64,000 nt of DNA, taken from NCBI GenBank assembly GCA_942490885.1, contig CALNYT010000002.1, forward strand, positions 1,736,001 through 1,800,000, written 5' to 3'. The DNA comes from Oceanirhabdus sp942490885 (GTDB lineage Bacteria > Bacillota > Clostridia > Clostridiales > Clostridiaceae). Below the pieces are notes generated by a model, which saw nothing but the letters and a program-made list of their open reading frames with translations, had not been told where the DNA came from and did no database searches. Positions 44,621 to 52,650 of the stretch are shown piece by piece. Every line of letters begins with the position of its first letter. The stretch's first letter is position 1. A program made the translations under genes and the position numbers.

Positions 44621-44668
44621 AAACAAGAATGCGTTACCAGTGATGGTGGTGTATTCTTGTTTGTTTTC
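44621..44668 (+). terminator. opp operon terminator
   Basis: AAACAAGAAT (44,621-44,630) / ATTCTTGTTT (44,653-44,662), inner ACCA/TGGT pair, then GTTTTCTT. Confidence 0.85.
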
Positions 44669-44762
44669 TTAGAAAATCAAGGATACATTTAATAAAGTAA
44701 TCAAAGTGACATAAAATGATTGCATAGTTACACAAAATTGTATTACTCAATTCTTAAGAAAA

Positions 44763-44960
44763 AAATGACCCAAACTTAATTGGGCCAGAGGAAAAGTATG
44801 AAACAATATATTTAAAAAGGGTATTGATTGCAAGTTTAAATTATGTAAGACACCTTACCGAATTGTAAGGTAAAGTCTCTTTAAACTTAAATTAATTATA
44901 ACATCTTTGTAAGGTTAAAGCAAGGGGGAATTTAAAAAAATTCTTTTTATTAATTTGAAA
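44763..44960 (+). other. Structured intergenic region (candidate small RNA)
   Basis: After a CCCAA/TTGGG hairpin (44,768-44,784), a nested structure occupies 44,832-44,888: AAGTTTAA/TTAAACTT outside, AGAC/GTCT, then ACCTTAC (44,852-44,858) / GTAAGGT (44,865-44,871). GTAAGGT recurs at 44,909-44,915 and could compete for ACCTTAC. A GAATTT/AAATTC hairpin with a T-rich tail (44,929-44,949) would end such a transcript. No coding frame fits. Confidence 0.4.
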
Positions 44961-44978
44961 TAATATTATATGATAATA

Positions 44979-45007
44979 TTGAACAATTACACTCAATCAA
45001 GTATAAT
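44979..45007 (+). promoter_or_regulatory. Promoter of the hydrogenase maturation operon
   Basis: TTGAAC (44,979-44,984), 17-base spacer, TATAAT (45,002-45,007). Predicted start about 45,014, giving a leader of about 200 bases before the first gene. Confidence 0.8.
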
Positions 45008-45013
45008 TAGATA

Positions 45014-45217
45014 AAGTAATAATAATTATTAATAAATATATAGTGACATATCGGTTCATTTGGATTTTCTGAATGGATGGATAAAAGTTTCTCTATCCCG
45101 TTTGTAAAGAAAAGTCTAAGCAACATGGAAAGGAGGAGTATGATAAAATTCTGTAATCATAGACTCCTTATGGAGTTTTTTTGTTTTGAAAATAAAAAAG
45201 AAAGCACTGGTGATTTG
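45014..45217 (+). promoter_or_regulatory. Leader with intrinsic terminator (candidate attenuator or riboswitch)
   Basis: The leader holds a possible TCATT/AATGG hairpin near 45,057-45,079, GGATA/TATCC near 45,078-45,098, and a terminator AGACTCC (45,161-45,167) / GGAGTTT (45,172-45,178) plus T-run, all before the first gene. AAGGAG at 45,130-45,135 can pair with CTCCTT at 45,164-45,169 and break the terminator stem. No known riboswitch class is recognised. Confidence 0.55.
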
Positions 45218-45463
45218 ATGGAAAAAAGAGTGGGTGTCGTTGGTATTGTAATTGAAGATTTTGATATAGTGGATAAAGTAAATGAAAGGTTACATGAGCA
45301 TGCTGATATAATAGTTGGTCGTATGGGAGTTCCTTACAAGGATAAGGGAATATCAGTTATATCATTAATAGTTGATGGGACTATGGATAGTATTAGTTCT
45401 CTAACTGGTCAACTAGGGAAAATCAAGGGGTTAAATGTTAAGTCAGCTATAACTAAAAAGTAA
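45218..45463 (+). CDS. TM1266-family putative iron-only hydrogenase system regulator
   Basis: An 81-residue ACT/NikR-C-like alpha-beta protein (MEKRVGVVGIVIEDFDIVDK ... DIIVGRMGVPYKDKGISVIS) of the TM1266 group, which travels with [FeFe]-hydrogenase maturation genes and is proposed, not shown, to regulate them. The frame runs 47 codons further upstream, but that part spans the leader terminator, so ATG 45,218 (after CTGGTGA) is taken. hydG begins 15 bases after its stop. Confidence 0.85.
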   Translation: MEKRVGVVGIVIEDFDIVDKVNERLHEHADIIVGRMGVPYKDKGISVISLIVDGTMDSISSLTGQLGKIKGLNVKSAITKK

Positions 45464-45478
45464 TTTGGAGGGGATTTT

Positions 45479-46894
45479 ATGAAAGAGTATAAATATAGTG
45501 ATTTTATAAAACACGATGAAATTTTAAATTGTATTAAATATGGTGAAGAAAAAGCCTCAGATAAAGAATATGTTAAAAGTTTACTAGAAAAGGCTAAAGA
45601 ATTAAAAGGATTGAATCATAGAGAAGCAGCCGTACTTTTAAGTATAGAAGATGAAGAGTTACTTGAAGAAATTTATAATATAGCAGGGTATATTAAAGAT
45701 AAGATTTATGGTGAAAGAATTGTAATGTTTGCACCTTTGTATATAAGTAATTATTGTGTAAATAACTGTGAGTACTGCGGATATAAACACGATAACAAGA
45801 ATATGAAAAGAAAAAAGCTAACTATGGAACAATTAGAGAAAGAAGTTAAGGTATTAGAATCACTTGGACATAAAAGATTAGCTTTGGAAGCTGGAGAAGA
45901 TCCTGTAAACTGTGATTTAGATTATGTTATTAAGTGTCTTGAGAAGATTTATTCAGTAAAACTTGATAATGGAAGTATAAGGAGAGTAAATGTTAATGTT
46001 GCAGCAACTACTGTTGAAGAGTATAAAAGATTAAAGGATGCCGATATAGGAACTTACATTCTTTTTCAGGAATCATATAATAAGGAAAGATATGAAGAGT
46101 TACATCCTCAAGGGCCAAAACATAATTATAATTGGCATACAACAGCAATGCATAGAGCGATGCAAGCTGGTATAGATGATGTAGGTATGGGAGTGCTTTA
46201 TGGGTTATATGAGTATAAATATGAAACTATTGCTATGTTTATGCATGGTGAACACTTAGAGCAAGAATTTGGAGTGGGACCTCATACATTATCTGTTCCT
46301 AGGATGAGAAAGGCTGAAGGGGTAGATCTTGAAAAATTCCCTAATGTTATTGATGATTCAACATTTAAAAAGGTTGTTGCAATAGTTAGATTAGCAGTAC
46401 CGTATACAGGTATAATACTTTCAACTAGAGAGTCAGCTGAGTTTAGAAAAGAACTTTTAAAAATCGGAATATCACAAGTGAGTGCTGGTTCGTGCACTGA
46501 TGTTGGTGGATATATGGAAGAGTATGATAATGGACTGCTTAAAAATAAACCACAGTTTGAAGTTGCAGATCATAGAACGCCTATGGAGGTTCTTAAAGGA
46601 TTATTAAAGGATGGGTATCTACCTAGTTACTGTACTGCTTGTTACAGAGAAGGGAGAACCGGAGATAGATTTATGCCTTTAGCTAAAAGTGGACAAATAC
46701 ACAATGTATGTCAACCTAATGCAATCTTGACACTTAAAGAATATATCCTAGATTATGGTGATGAAGAGTTAAGAGATATTGGGGAAAAGAAAATTAAAGA
46801 AGCGATAGAGGCAATCCCTAAAGAATCTGCTAGAGAACTTACTAAAAGGTATATTAAGAGATTAGAAGAAGGCGAAAGAGACCTGCGTGTCTAA
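45479..46894 (+). CDS. hydG: [FeFe]-hydrogenase H-cluster maturase HydG (tyrosine lyase)
   Basis: A 471-residue radical SAM enzyme that cleaves tyrosine to p-cresol and supplies CO and cyanide ligands for the H-cluster. The SAM cluster motif is CVNNCEYC (CX3CX2C); the C-terminal auxiliary-cluster cysteines are CTAC and, 22 residues later, the Cys of HNVCQPN, the CX2CX22C pattern of HydG. TTTGGAGG precedes the ATG. It is followed by hydF; hydE is not in this window. Confidence 0.96.
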   Translation: MKEYKYSDFIKHDEILNCIKYGEEKASDKEYVKSLLEKAKELKGLNHREAAVLLSIEDEELLEEIYNIAGYIKDKIYGERIVMFAPLYISNYCVNNCEYCGYKHDNKNMKRKKLTMEQLEKEVKVLESLGHKRLALEAGEDPVNCDLDYVIKCLEKIYSVKLDNGSIRRVNVNVAATTVEEYKRLKDADIGTYILFQESYNKERYEELHPQGPKHNYNWHTTAMHRAMQAGIDDVGMGVLYGLYEYKYETIAMFMHGEHLEQEFGVGPHTLSVPRMRKAEGVDLEKFPNVIDDSTFKKVVAIVRLAVPYTGIILSTRESAEFRKELLKIGISQVSAGSCTDVGGYMEEYDNGLLKNKPQFEVADHRTPMEVLKGLLKDGYLPSYCTACYREGRTGDRFMPLAKSGQIHNVCQPNAILTLKEYILDYGDEELRDIGEKKIKEAIEAIPKESARELTKRYIKRLEEGERDLRV

Positions 46895-46901
46895 TTAGTG
46901 T

Positions 46902-46916
46902 GCACGCAGTGCGTGC
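46902..46916 (+). other. GC-rich hairpin between hydG and hydF
   Basis: GCACGC (46,902-46,907) / GCGTGC (46,911-46,916), loop AGT, no T-run. Similar GTGCGTG/CACGCA letters occur at 31,188-31,203. Possible mRNA-stability element. Confidence 0.5.
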
Positions 46917-46943
46917 CATATTCTAAAGGTTGGGAGGGATTTT

Positions 46944-48140
46944 ATGAACAAGACACCAAAAGCTAATAGATTACACATAGGGATTTTTGGGAAAAGAAAT
47001 AGCGGTAAGTCAAGCTTGATCAATGCTATCACAGGACAGCAAATGGCTCTTGTTTCTGATTTAGCAGGTACTACAACGGATCCGGTGTATAAAGCTATGG
47101 AGTTATTGCCAATTGGTCCAGTAACTATGATTGATACTGCCGGTTTTGATGATAAAGGTGATGTAGGAGAACTGAGAGTAAAAAAATCAAGAGAAGTATT
47201 GGAAAAGACGGATATTGCGCTTGTAGTGTTTTCTCCTGAAGATGAGGAGTTTTCCTACGAAGAAGAATGGTTAGGTGAATTTAAGAAAAGAAATATACCT
47301 ATAATAGGTGTTCTTAATAAATTGGATTTAATAGAGAGAGATTTAAAGGAATATGAAGTGAGATTTAATATTCCTTTTGTATCAGTTAGTGCAAAAGAGA
47401 AAAAAAATATTGATGAATTGAAAAAAGTAATTATAAAAAACTCACCATCTGATTTTGAAAAGGACTGCATTGCAAGGGACTTAGTTGGAAGTAAAGCGTT
47501 AGTATTGTTAGTAGCACCACAGGATATTCAAGCGCCTAAGGGAAGGTTGATTTTGCCTCAGGTTCAAACTATAAGAGATTTGTTAGATGGAGATGCTATG
47601 GTATTAACTGTTAAACTTACAGAATTAGAAGATTCATTAAAAGTTCTAAAAGGTAAGCCGGATTTGGTTATAACAGATTCTCAAGTATTTCATAAGGTGA
47701 ATGAAATTTTAGATAAAGATATACCTTTGACGTCCTTCTCAATTCTTATGGCTAGGTTTAAAGGAGATCTTGAACAATTAGTTCAAGGTGCGGAAGCAAT
47801 TGATAATTTAAAGGATGGAGATAAGGTTTTGATTGCAGAAGCATGTACTCACCATGCTTTAAAAGGAGATATTGGTAGAGAAAAGCTTCCTAATTGGTTA
47901 AAAGAAAGAACAGGAGCTGAGCTAGATGTTCATGTGAATGCTGGTTGTGATTTTGTAGAGGATTTATCGCAGTTTAAGCTTATAATCCATTGTGGAGCTT
48001 GTATGTTTAACAGAAAGCAGATGGTAACAAGAATTGAAAAGGCAAGAGAGTGTGGAGTTCCAATCACTAACTATGGAGTTGCTATAGCTCATATGAAAGG
48101 AATGCTGAATAGAGTTGTTAGAGCGATGAATAGTAAATAA
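46944..48140 (+). CDS. hydF: [FeFe]-hydrogenase H-cluster maturation GTPase HydF
   Basis: A 398-residue scaffold protein that carries the 2Fe subcluster to apo-hydrogenase. The N-terminal GTPase has GKRNSGKSSL, DTAGFDDKG and NKLDL; a dimerisation domain follows; the C-terminal cluster site is EACTHH plus IIHCGACMF, matching CXH...HCXXC. GGGAGGG lies 6 bases upstream. Last gene of the TM1266-hydG-hydF operon, closed by the bidirectional hairpin at 48,181. Confidence 0.96.
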   Translation: MNKTPKANRLHIGIFGKRNSGKSSLINAITGQQMALVSDLAGTTTDPVYKAMELLPIGPVTMIDTAGFDDKGDVGELRVKKSREVLEKTDIALVVFSPEDEEFSYEEEWLGEFKKRNIPIIGVLNKLDLIERDLKEYEVRFNIPFVSVSAKEKKNIDELKKVIIKNSPSDFEKDCIARDLVGSKALVLLVAPQDIQAPKGRLILPQVQTIRDLLDGDAMVLTVKLTELEDSLKVLKGKPDLVITDSQVFHKVNEILDKDIPLTSFSILMARFKGDLEQLVQGAEAIDNLKDGDKVLIAEACTHHALKGDIGREKLPNWLKERTGAELDVHVNAGCDFVEDLSQFKLIIHCGACMFNRKQMVTRIEKARECGVPITNYGVAIAHMKGMLNRVVRAMNSK

Positions 48141-48180
48141 TACATTGAAGAAATTGAGACTCAAAAGGCTCGAGAAGATA

Positions 48181-48212
48181 ATGTATAATGGAGGTTATCC
48201 ATTATACATTTG
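48181..48212. terminator. Bidirectional hairpin between hydF and the GNAT gene
   Basis: ATGTATAATGGA (48,181-48,192) / TCCATTATACAT (48,198-48,209), perfect 12 bp, 5-base loop; followed by TTGTTTTA on the plus strand. It carries family A terminal phrases (CATTATACATTTGTTTT, also at 21,779-21,795) and contains the stop codon of the minus-strand gene. Confidence 0.75.
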
Positions 48213-48972
48213 TTTTACTCACTTCTTCTATGAGTTTTCGAAATCTCTTGTCTGCAGTGAGTTCTTGAGTAATAAATTTACCCTTATAAAATAAAGAATA
48301 AATTGTAAATGGTGAGGGATTTATAATTGATGTATCTTTACTATTTATAAGCACCTTTTCATAAACATATCCTTCCTCTTTAGCAATTTTAGATTGCAAA
48401 TCAATGTAATAGTTCATATATGGACATTGATTAGAATAATAGACTCTAAATCCGCCATTGTCTTCACATGTTGCATTTTTGGTGGTTTCTAGAAATTTAG
48501 GTACTGCAGCTTCATCTCTTAGTTTGAAATATAAAAGTTCAAAATATGGTTTTGCAATATCGCATTTCTCAAAGCTGTGATATAAAAAGAATTTTTTATC
48601 GGACATAAATGGTCTTTTTTTATCACTGCATAAAACGACGATTCCATCTTTTCCTTTTTCTTTGCTATCTTCAATGCATTTTTCTAGTAGTTTTTTTCCG
48701 TATCCATTGCTTTTATATTTACCAGACACCCAAAAACAATTTATTACCATATAATTAGGAGCGTGGATAGGAAGATAAGCTACTTCAGAAGGGGCGTATT
48801 CCATAAATACCTTAGCTCTTTCATTTAATTTCATAAATACATAGCCGTTTTCAATTTGATTTTCAAGCCACTGTTTTTTTGCATTATATCCTTCGGCGCT
48901 CTTTTTATCAGAAAAAGCACAGCAAATATGTTCATTTTCAATATTGTCCTTAGTCAAGGCTATAAAATTCAT
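48202..48972 (-). CDS. GNAT-family N-acetyltransferase with YoaP-like C-terminal domain
   Basis: A 256-residue protein. Residues 1-135 are a GNAT acetyltransferase domain (VFMEYAPSEVAYLPIHAP, then the acetyl-CoA loop YKSNGYGKKLLEKC); residues 150-250 match the YoaP-type extension with a CPYMNYY motif in a thioredoxin-like context. The substrate is unknown. GAAAGGAGA precedes the ATG. The last residues and stop (SKTNV then TAA) are encoded by the repeat-derived hairpin, so the C-terminus may have been reset by a repeat insertion. Confidence 0.85.
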   Translation of the reverse strand: MNFIALTKDNIENEHICCAFSDKKSAEGYNAKKQWLENQIENGYVFMKLNERAKVFMEYAPSEVAYLPIHAPNYMVINCFWVSGKYKSNGYGKKLLEKCIEDSKEKGKDGIVVLCSDKKRPFMSDKKFFLYHSFEKCDIAKPYFELLYFKLRDEAAVPKFLETTKNATCEDNGGFRVYYSNQCPYMNYYIDLQSKIAKEEGYVYEKVLINSKDTSIINPSPFTIYSLFYKGKFITQELTADKRFRKLIEEVSKTNV

Positions 48973-49050
48973 TAACTATCTCCTTTCTTTTTAATAAAAT
49001 ACATGACATGATAATGCTTTTCATACTGATAGTATAATAGTATCAAAAAT

Positions 49051-49074
49051 AATATGACATCAGTTTGTCATATT
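49051..49074. promoter_or_regulatory. Perfect 9-bp operator-like palindrome
   Basis: AATATGACA (49,051-49,059), 6 bases, TGTCATATT (49,066-49,074), lying about 80 bases upstream of the GNAT gene and next to a minus-strand ATTATA (49,034-49,039) that reads TATAAT. The TGACA-N6-TGTCA form is typical of TetR-family operators. No regulator gene is nearby. The rest of 48,973-49,282 shows nothing else clear. Confidence 0.5.
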
Positions 49075-49282
49075 AGGGGTGATTTATTGGGTATATTTCT
49101 GAAAATTCTGCTCATTAAAGTATATACAAGCTTTAACTTGATTTCAAGTGTTTAACATTAAATTGAAATATAGGTTCTAATTTTAGGTGGAAATATTATG
49201 AGGTCTTAATTCTCAATTCTTAAAACAAAACTATAAAAAGCACTATAGGAACTATTTTATTAGAAGAATTTATCAGAATATA

Positions 49283-49311
49283 TTGAAAAAAGAAGGAAAT
49301 GATGGTATAAA
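49283..49311 (+). promoter_or_regulatory. Promoter of the hydrogenase sensory operon
   Basis: TTGAAA (49,283-49,288), 17-base spacer, TATAAA (49,306-49,311); predicted start about 26 bases before the first gene. Confidence 0.75.
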
Positions 49312-49343
49312 GGTTTAAAGAGAAGATTTAGGGGGATGAAAGA

Positions 49344-49697
49344 ATGAGGTTGACTCAAATCAAAGAGTTGTTAAATGGAAGTGTTCTGTCTGAAGTTGAT
49401 TGTGGAGAAGTAGAATTTAAAAAAATATTTGCATGTGATCTCATGAGTGATGTGCTAGCGCTTGTAGATGAGGATGTAATTTTATTGACAGGATTGATTA
49501 ATATTCAGACAATAAGAACAGCAGAAATGAAAGATATTAAATGTGTTATATTTGTTAGAGGAAAAGAGCCATCTATTGATGTTATTAATTTAGCACATGA
49601 TAAAGGTATTATACTTTTAAAAACTACGTTAACACTTTTTGAATCATGTGGTATTTTATATAATGCCGGTATGAAAGGGATAGATTTATATGAGTAA
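49344..49697 (+). CDS. DRTGG-domain protein
   Basis: A 117-residue alpha-beta protein matching the DRTGG domain (VILLTGLINIQTIRTAEMKD, IKCVIFVRGKEPS, ILLKTTLTLFESCG). The DRTGG domain is of unknown function and occurs next to phosphotransacetylase and CBS domains; stand-alone copies recur beside [FeFe]-hydrogenase genes. TAGGGGGATG is upstream. Its end overlaps the next gene by 8 bases. First gene of a five-gene set 49,344-52,501. Confidence 0.78.
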   Translation: MRLTQIKELLNGSVLSEVDCGEVEFKKIFACDLMSDVLALVDEDVILLTGLINIQTIRTAEMKDIKCVIFVRGKEPSIDVINLAHDKGIILLKTTLTLFESCGILYNAGMKGIDLYE

Positions 49698-50118
49698 ATT
49701 AGAACTCTTATCTTATGAGTTTGATGTTACTGCTGGGGACTTCATAAGAGGTGGAGAGAGCGCAAGTAAAATAAAAAATGTAATGCAGCAGTTAGGTGTA
49801 GACAGTAAGATAGTTAAAAAAATATGTGTGGCTTGTTATGAGGCAGAGATGAATATGGTTATTCATTCTTTAGGAGGAAAGATAAAGGCCACTATATTTA
49901 AGGATTCAATAGAAATGATATTTCATGATATGGGTCCTGGAATTGACGATGTTAAATTAGCCTTGAAAGAGGGGTATTCAACAGCATCTGATGATGCAAG
50001 GAATATGGGATTCGGTGCTGGAATGGGATTACCAAACATAAAGAGGAACAGTGATGAATTTGAAATAGAGTCTTATAAAGGAAAAGGGACAGAAATAAAA
50101 GTAGTCATTAATTTGTAA
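49690..50118 (+). CDS. RsbW/RsbT-like ATP-binding protein (GHKL ATPase)
   Basis: A 142-residue HATPase domain alone: N box in CYEAEMNMVIHSLGG, G1 box DMGPGIDD, G2 region GFGAGMGLPNIKRN. Such proteins are anti-sigma factors or serine kinases, such as RsbW and RsbT. There is no anti-anti-sigma or sigma gene next to it; the neighbour is an H-cluster-like Fe-S protein, so it may be the output kinase of a redox or H2 sensor (inference). It overlaps the preceding gene by 8 bases. Confidence 0.85.
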   Translation: MSKLELLSYEFDVTAGDFIRGGESASKIKNVMQQLGVDSKIVKKICVACYEAEMNMVIHSLGGKIKATIFKDSIEMIFHDMGPGIDDVKLALKEGYSTASDDARNMGFGAGMGLPNIKRNSDEFEIESYKGKGTEIKVVINL

Positions 50119-50164
50119 AAATCTCTAGTTAATATACTAAAAAACTATTCTAAGGTGGTTGATT

Positions 50165-51406
50165 ATGAATAAAGTTTTCAGGGGAATTAAACTAAATGAG
50201 GTGAAGTGTAAAGGATGCACTCAATGTATGAACAAGTGTCCTATGGCAGCTATCAGGCTTAAAAATGGAAAAGCTGTTATATATGAAGATAAATGTGTCG
50301 ATTGTGGCAGGTGTATAAAAGCGTGCATATATAATGCTTATGAAGGAAAAAGAGATACAATCGAGGATATAAAGAAATTTAAGGTAAGAGTTGCAGTCCC
50401 AACTGTTAGTGTGTTTTCTCAATTTGGGGATTATATTAATCCAACTGTATTAAAAAATGCTATTATGTCTCTTGGATTTGATGATGTTTTCGATACAACT
50501 TATGCATGTGACATAGCTTCTGAGATTATTAAGAAAGAAATAAAAAAAGTAAATAAACCTGCAATAAGTATTTCTTGTCCAAGTGTAGAAAAATTAATTA
50601 AAACTTCTTTTCCGGGACTGGAAGATAATATTGTTAGAGTTTTAACTCCTATAGAAATTAGTGCTTCTTTAATAAGAGATGAATACGTTAAGAAAGGCTA
50701 TGCTATTGAGGAAATTGGAGTTTTTTATATAGCAACATGTGTTGCTTGGAAAGCAATGATTGACATGCATAAAAATGAAAGTAAAACCAGAATAGATGGT
50801 ATTATACCTCTGAGTGATATTTATCTTAAACTTCTTAATAATATTAAAAGTAATAATGAAGAGGGAGAAAAATGTGAATTATCATATACTGGTCTGTCTT
50901 GGTCGTACCCTGGTGGGTTAAGCAAGTCAATGAATGTTATAAATTATATTACTGTAGATGGAATAGAAAATGTTAAGGATGTTTTTGAGGATTTGATGAA
51001 AGGTAAACTAAAGGGAGTTGAATTTATTGAAGGGCATGCATGTTATGGTGGATGTCTAGGTGGAAACTTTCTCATTGAAAATGCCTATAATGCAAAGAGA
51101 ATTACAAAAAAGTATTATGATGAAATTAACTCCACATATGGAGTTGAAGATATAAGTGATGAGTACAGGAATGAATTTGTGAAAAGTCTAAGGTATATTA
51201 AGAGTAATCAAAAGTTAGCTGAAGATTTTTTAGGGGCTGTAAAAAAAATGAAAAAAATGAATGAGATAATAAATAATTTACCAGGAACAGATTGTGGTTT
51301 ATGTGGTTCACCTACCTGTAAAGCTTTTGCAGAGGATGTGGTTAGGGGCCTTGCAAACATCGAAGAGTGTAAAATGAGTAAGGCGTATCAAAATAATAAC
51401 AAGTAG
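50165..51406 (+). CDS. [FeFe]-hydrogenase-like sensory iron-sulfur protein (HydS-like)
   Basis: A 413-residue protein. Residues 12-60 hold two [4Fe-4S] motifs (CKGCTQCMNKC, CVDCGRCIKAC). The H-cluster domain keeps all four ligand positions: C138 in SISCPS, C192 in IATCVAWK, and C293/C297 in HACYGGC. But the proton-transfer Cys is Ser137 and the L2 Lys is Trp195, so H2 turnover is unlikely. Residues 370-405 add another Fe-S site (DCGLCGSPTC). It lacks the PAS domain of classical HydS. ATG 50,165 has AAGGTGG 6 bases upstream. Confidence 0.85.
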   Translation: MNKVFRGIKLNEVKCKGCTQCMNKCPMAAIRLKNGKAVIYEDKCVDCGRCIKACIYNAYEGKRDTIEDIKKFKVRVAVPTVSVFSQFGDYINPTVLKNAIMSLGFDDVFDTTYACDIASEIIKKEIKKVNKPAISISCPSVEKLIKTSFPGLEDNIVRVLTPIEISASLIRDEYVKKGYAIEEIGVFYIATCVAWKAMIDMHKNESKTRIDGIIPLSDIYLKLLNNIKSNNEEGEKCELSYTGLSWSYPGGLSKSMNVINYITVDGIENVKDVFEDLMKGKLKGVEFIEGHACYGGCLGGNFLIENAYNAKRITKKYYDEINSTYGVEDISDEYRNEFVKSLRYIKSNQKLAEDFLGAVKKMKKMNEIINNLPGTDCGLCGSPTCKAFAEDVVRGLANIEECKMSKAYQNNNK

Positions 51407-51445
51407 TTATTTGTTTGAATATGCCGAAGTAGAGGAGATGGTTAA

Positions 51446-51778
51446 GTGTTAGTTAAAGAGTTATTAGAATATAAAGAGTTTAGATTACTTACAGAGGGTA
51501 AAGCAGGAGAGCGACAAGTAGAAGGTGTTTATATAAACGATCTGCTAAGTTGTGTTATGTCCCATAGCAAGGAAAATGATTTATGGATAACTGTACAGAT
51601 TCATCCTAATATAGTAGCCGTAGCAGAATTGATAGGTATATCGGTTATAGTTATTCCAGAAGGAATACAAGTAGAGGAAGTTACTATTGAGAAAGCTAAA
51701 GAAAAGGGGATTGACATTTTATCAACTGATTTAGATGCATATAGTATATGTAAGCTTCTTATGAAAGTAGGAATTTAG
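51446..51778 (+). CDS. DRTGG-like small protein, second copy
   Basis: A 110-residue protein with the alpha-beta pattern of HPr-kinase-N/DRTGG domains (VYINDLLSCVMSHSKENDLW, VAVAELIGISVIVIPEG, KEKGIDILSTDLDAY). It is related in layout to the product at 49,344 but not close in sequence. The start is GTG at 51,446 after GAGGAG with 8-base spacing. It abuts the PHP gene directly (stop TAG then ATG with no gap). Confidence 0.7.
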   Translation: MLVKELLEYKEFRLLTEGKAGERQVEGVYINDLLSCVMSHSKENDLWITVQIHPNIVAVAELIGISVIVIPEGIQVEEVTIEKAKEKGIDILSTDLDAYSICKLLMKVGI

Positions 51779-52501
51779 ATGGAGATCTTCGTTGACCTGC
51801 ATATACATTCGGATTTATCACCCTGTGGTGATGAGCTTATGACCCCTTCTAATATAGTAAACATGGCGTTTCTAAAGGGGTTAGATGCAATTGCTATAAC
51901 AGATCATAATATTGGAATGAACATAGAGGCTGCGTGGAATCTATCAAAAGAAAGAGGGATAATATTAATTCCTGGTATGGAACTCCAAACTAAAGAAGAG
52001 GTTCATTCCATTTGTCTTTTCAGAGATTTAGAATCGTTTAATAAATTTCAAGAGTTTGTTTTAAGTAGATTACCTAATAAAAAGAATAATGTAGAGGTGT
52101 TTGGGAACCAACATATTTATGATTCTAATGATAATATTGTTGGAGAGTATCCTTTAATGTTATTGAACTCAGTGAATGTTTCCATTGAAGAAGCATTCGT
52201 GGAGGTGGAAAAGTTAAATGGAGTGTTAATACCTGCTCATGTTGACAGAGATTGTTATAGCATTATCAATTCTTTGGGATTTATACCGGAAAGTCTTGAT
52301 ATAAATACTATTGAAGTGGCAGATGTGGATAAATTCAACAATGTAATCAAGTTATTTATGGATAAAGAATACAACGTTATTCAATCATCTGATGCGCATA
52401 AATTGGAGAATATTTTTGAAGGGAAGTTCAAAATCAAGGTTAATGAAAAGAGTTTAAATAGTATAATAGACAGTTTAAGAGGTATAACAAACAATGTTTA
52501 A
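51779..52501 (+). CDS. PHP-domain metal-dependent phosphoesterase
   Basis: A 240-residue PHP protein. Metal ligands are seen in DLHIHSDLSPCGDEL, ITDHNIG, GMELQT, PAHVDRD and SSDAH, the full set for a trinuclear site. Close relatives hydrolyse nucleotides or phosphoesters; no substrate can be given. Fused by adjacency to the DRTGG-like gene and placed last in the sensory set, right before the hydrogenase operon. Confidence 0.85.
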   Translation: MEIFVDLHIHSDLSPCGDELMTPSNIVNMAFLKGLDAIAITDHNIGMNIEAAWNLSKERGIILIPGMELQTKEEVHSICLFRDLESFNKFQEFVLSRLPNKKNNVEVFGNQHIYDSNDNIVGEYPLMLLNSVNVSIEEAFVEVEKLNGVLIPAHVDRDCYSIINSLGFIPESLDINTIEVADVDKFNNVIKLFMDKEYNVIQSSDAHKLENIFEGKFKIKVNEKSLNSIIDSLRGITNNV

Positions 52502-52650
52502 AAGCTGAAATGACGACATTTATCGAAATTAGTCATATTGACCAAAGATGATTACCAAAAAGTATGTGTTTTTGGCCAAATTGTAAAAAAACAACAAAAT
52601 TTAAGAGGAAATAAATATTTTTTATTAAAAATGCTTTATTCATTAATGAA

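Noticed and set aside
50165..51406. Functional [FeFe] hydrogenase
   Set aside because: Proton-transfer Cys is Ser and the L2 Lys is Trp, so catalysis is unlikely although the cluster ligands remain.
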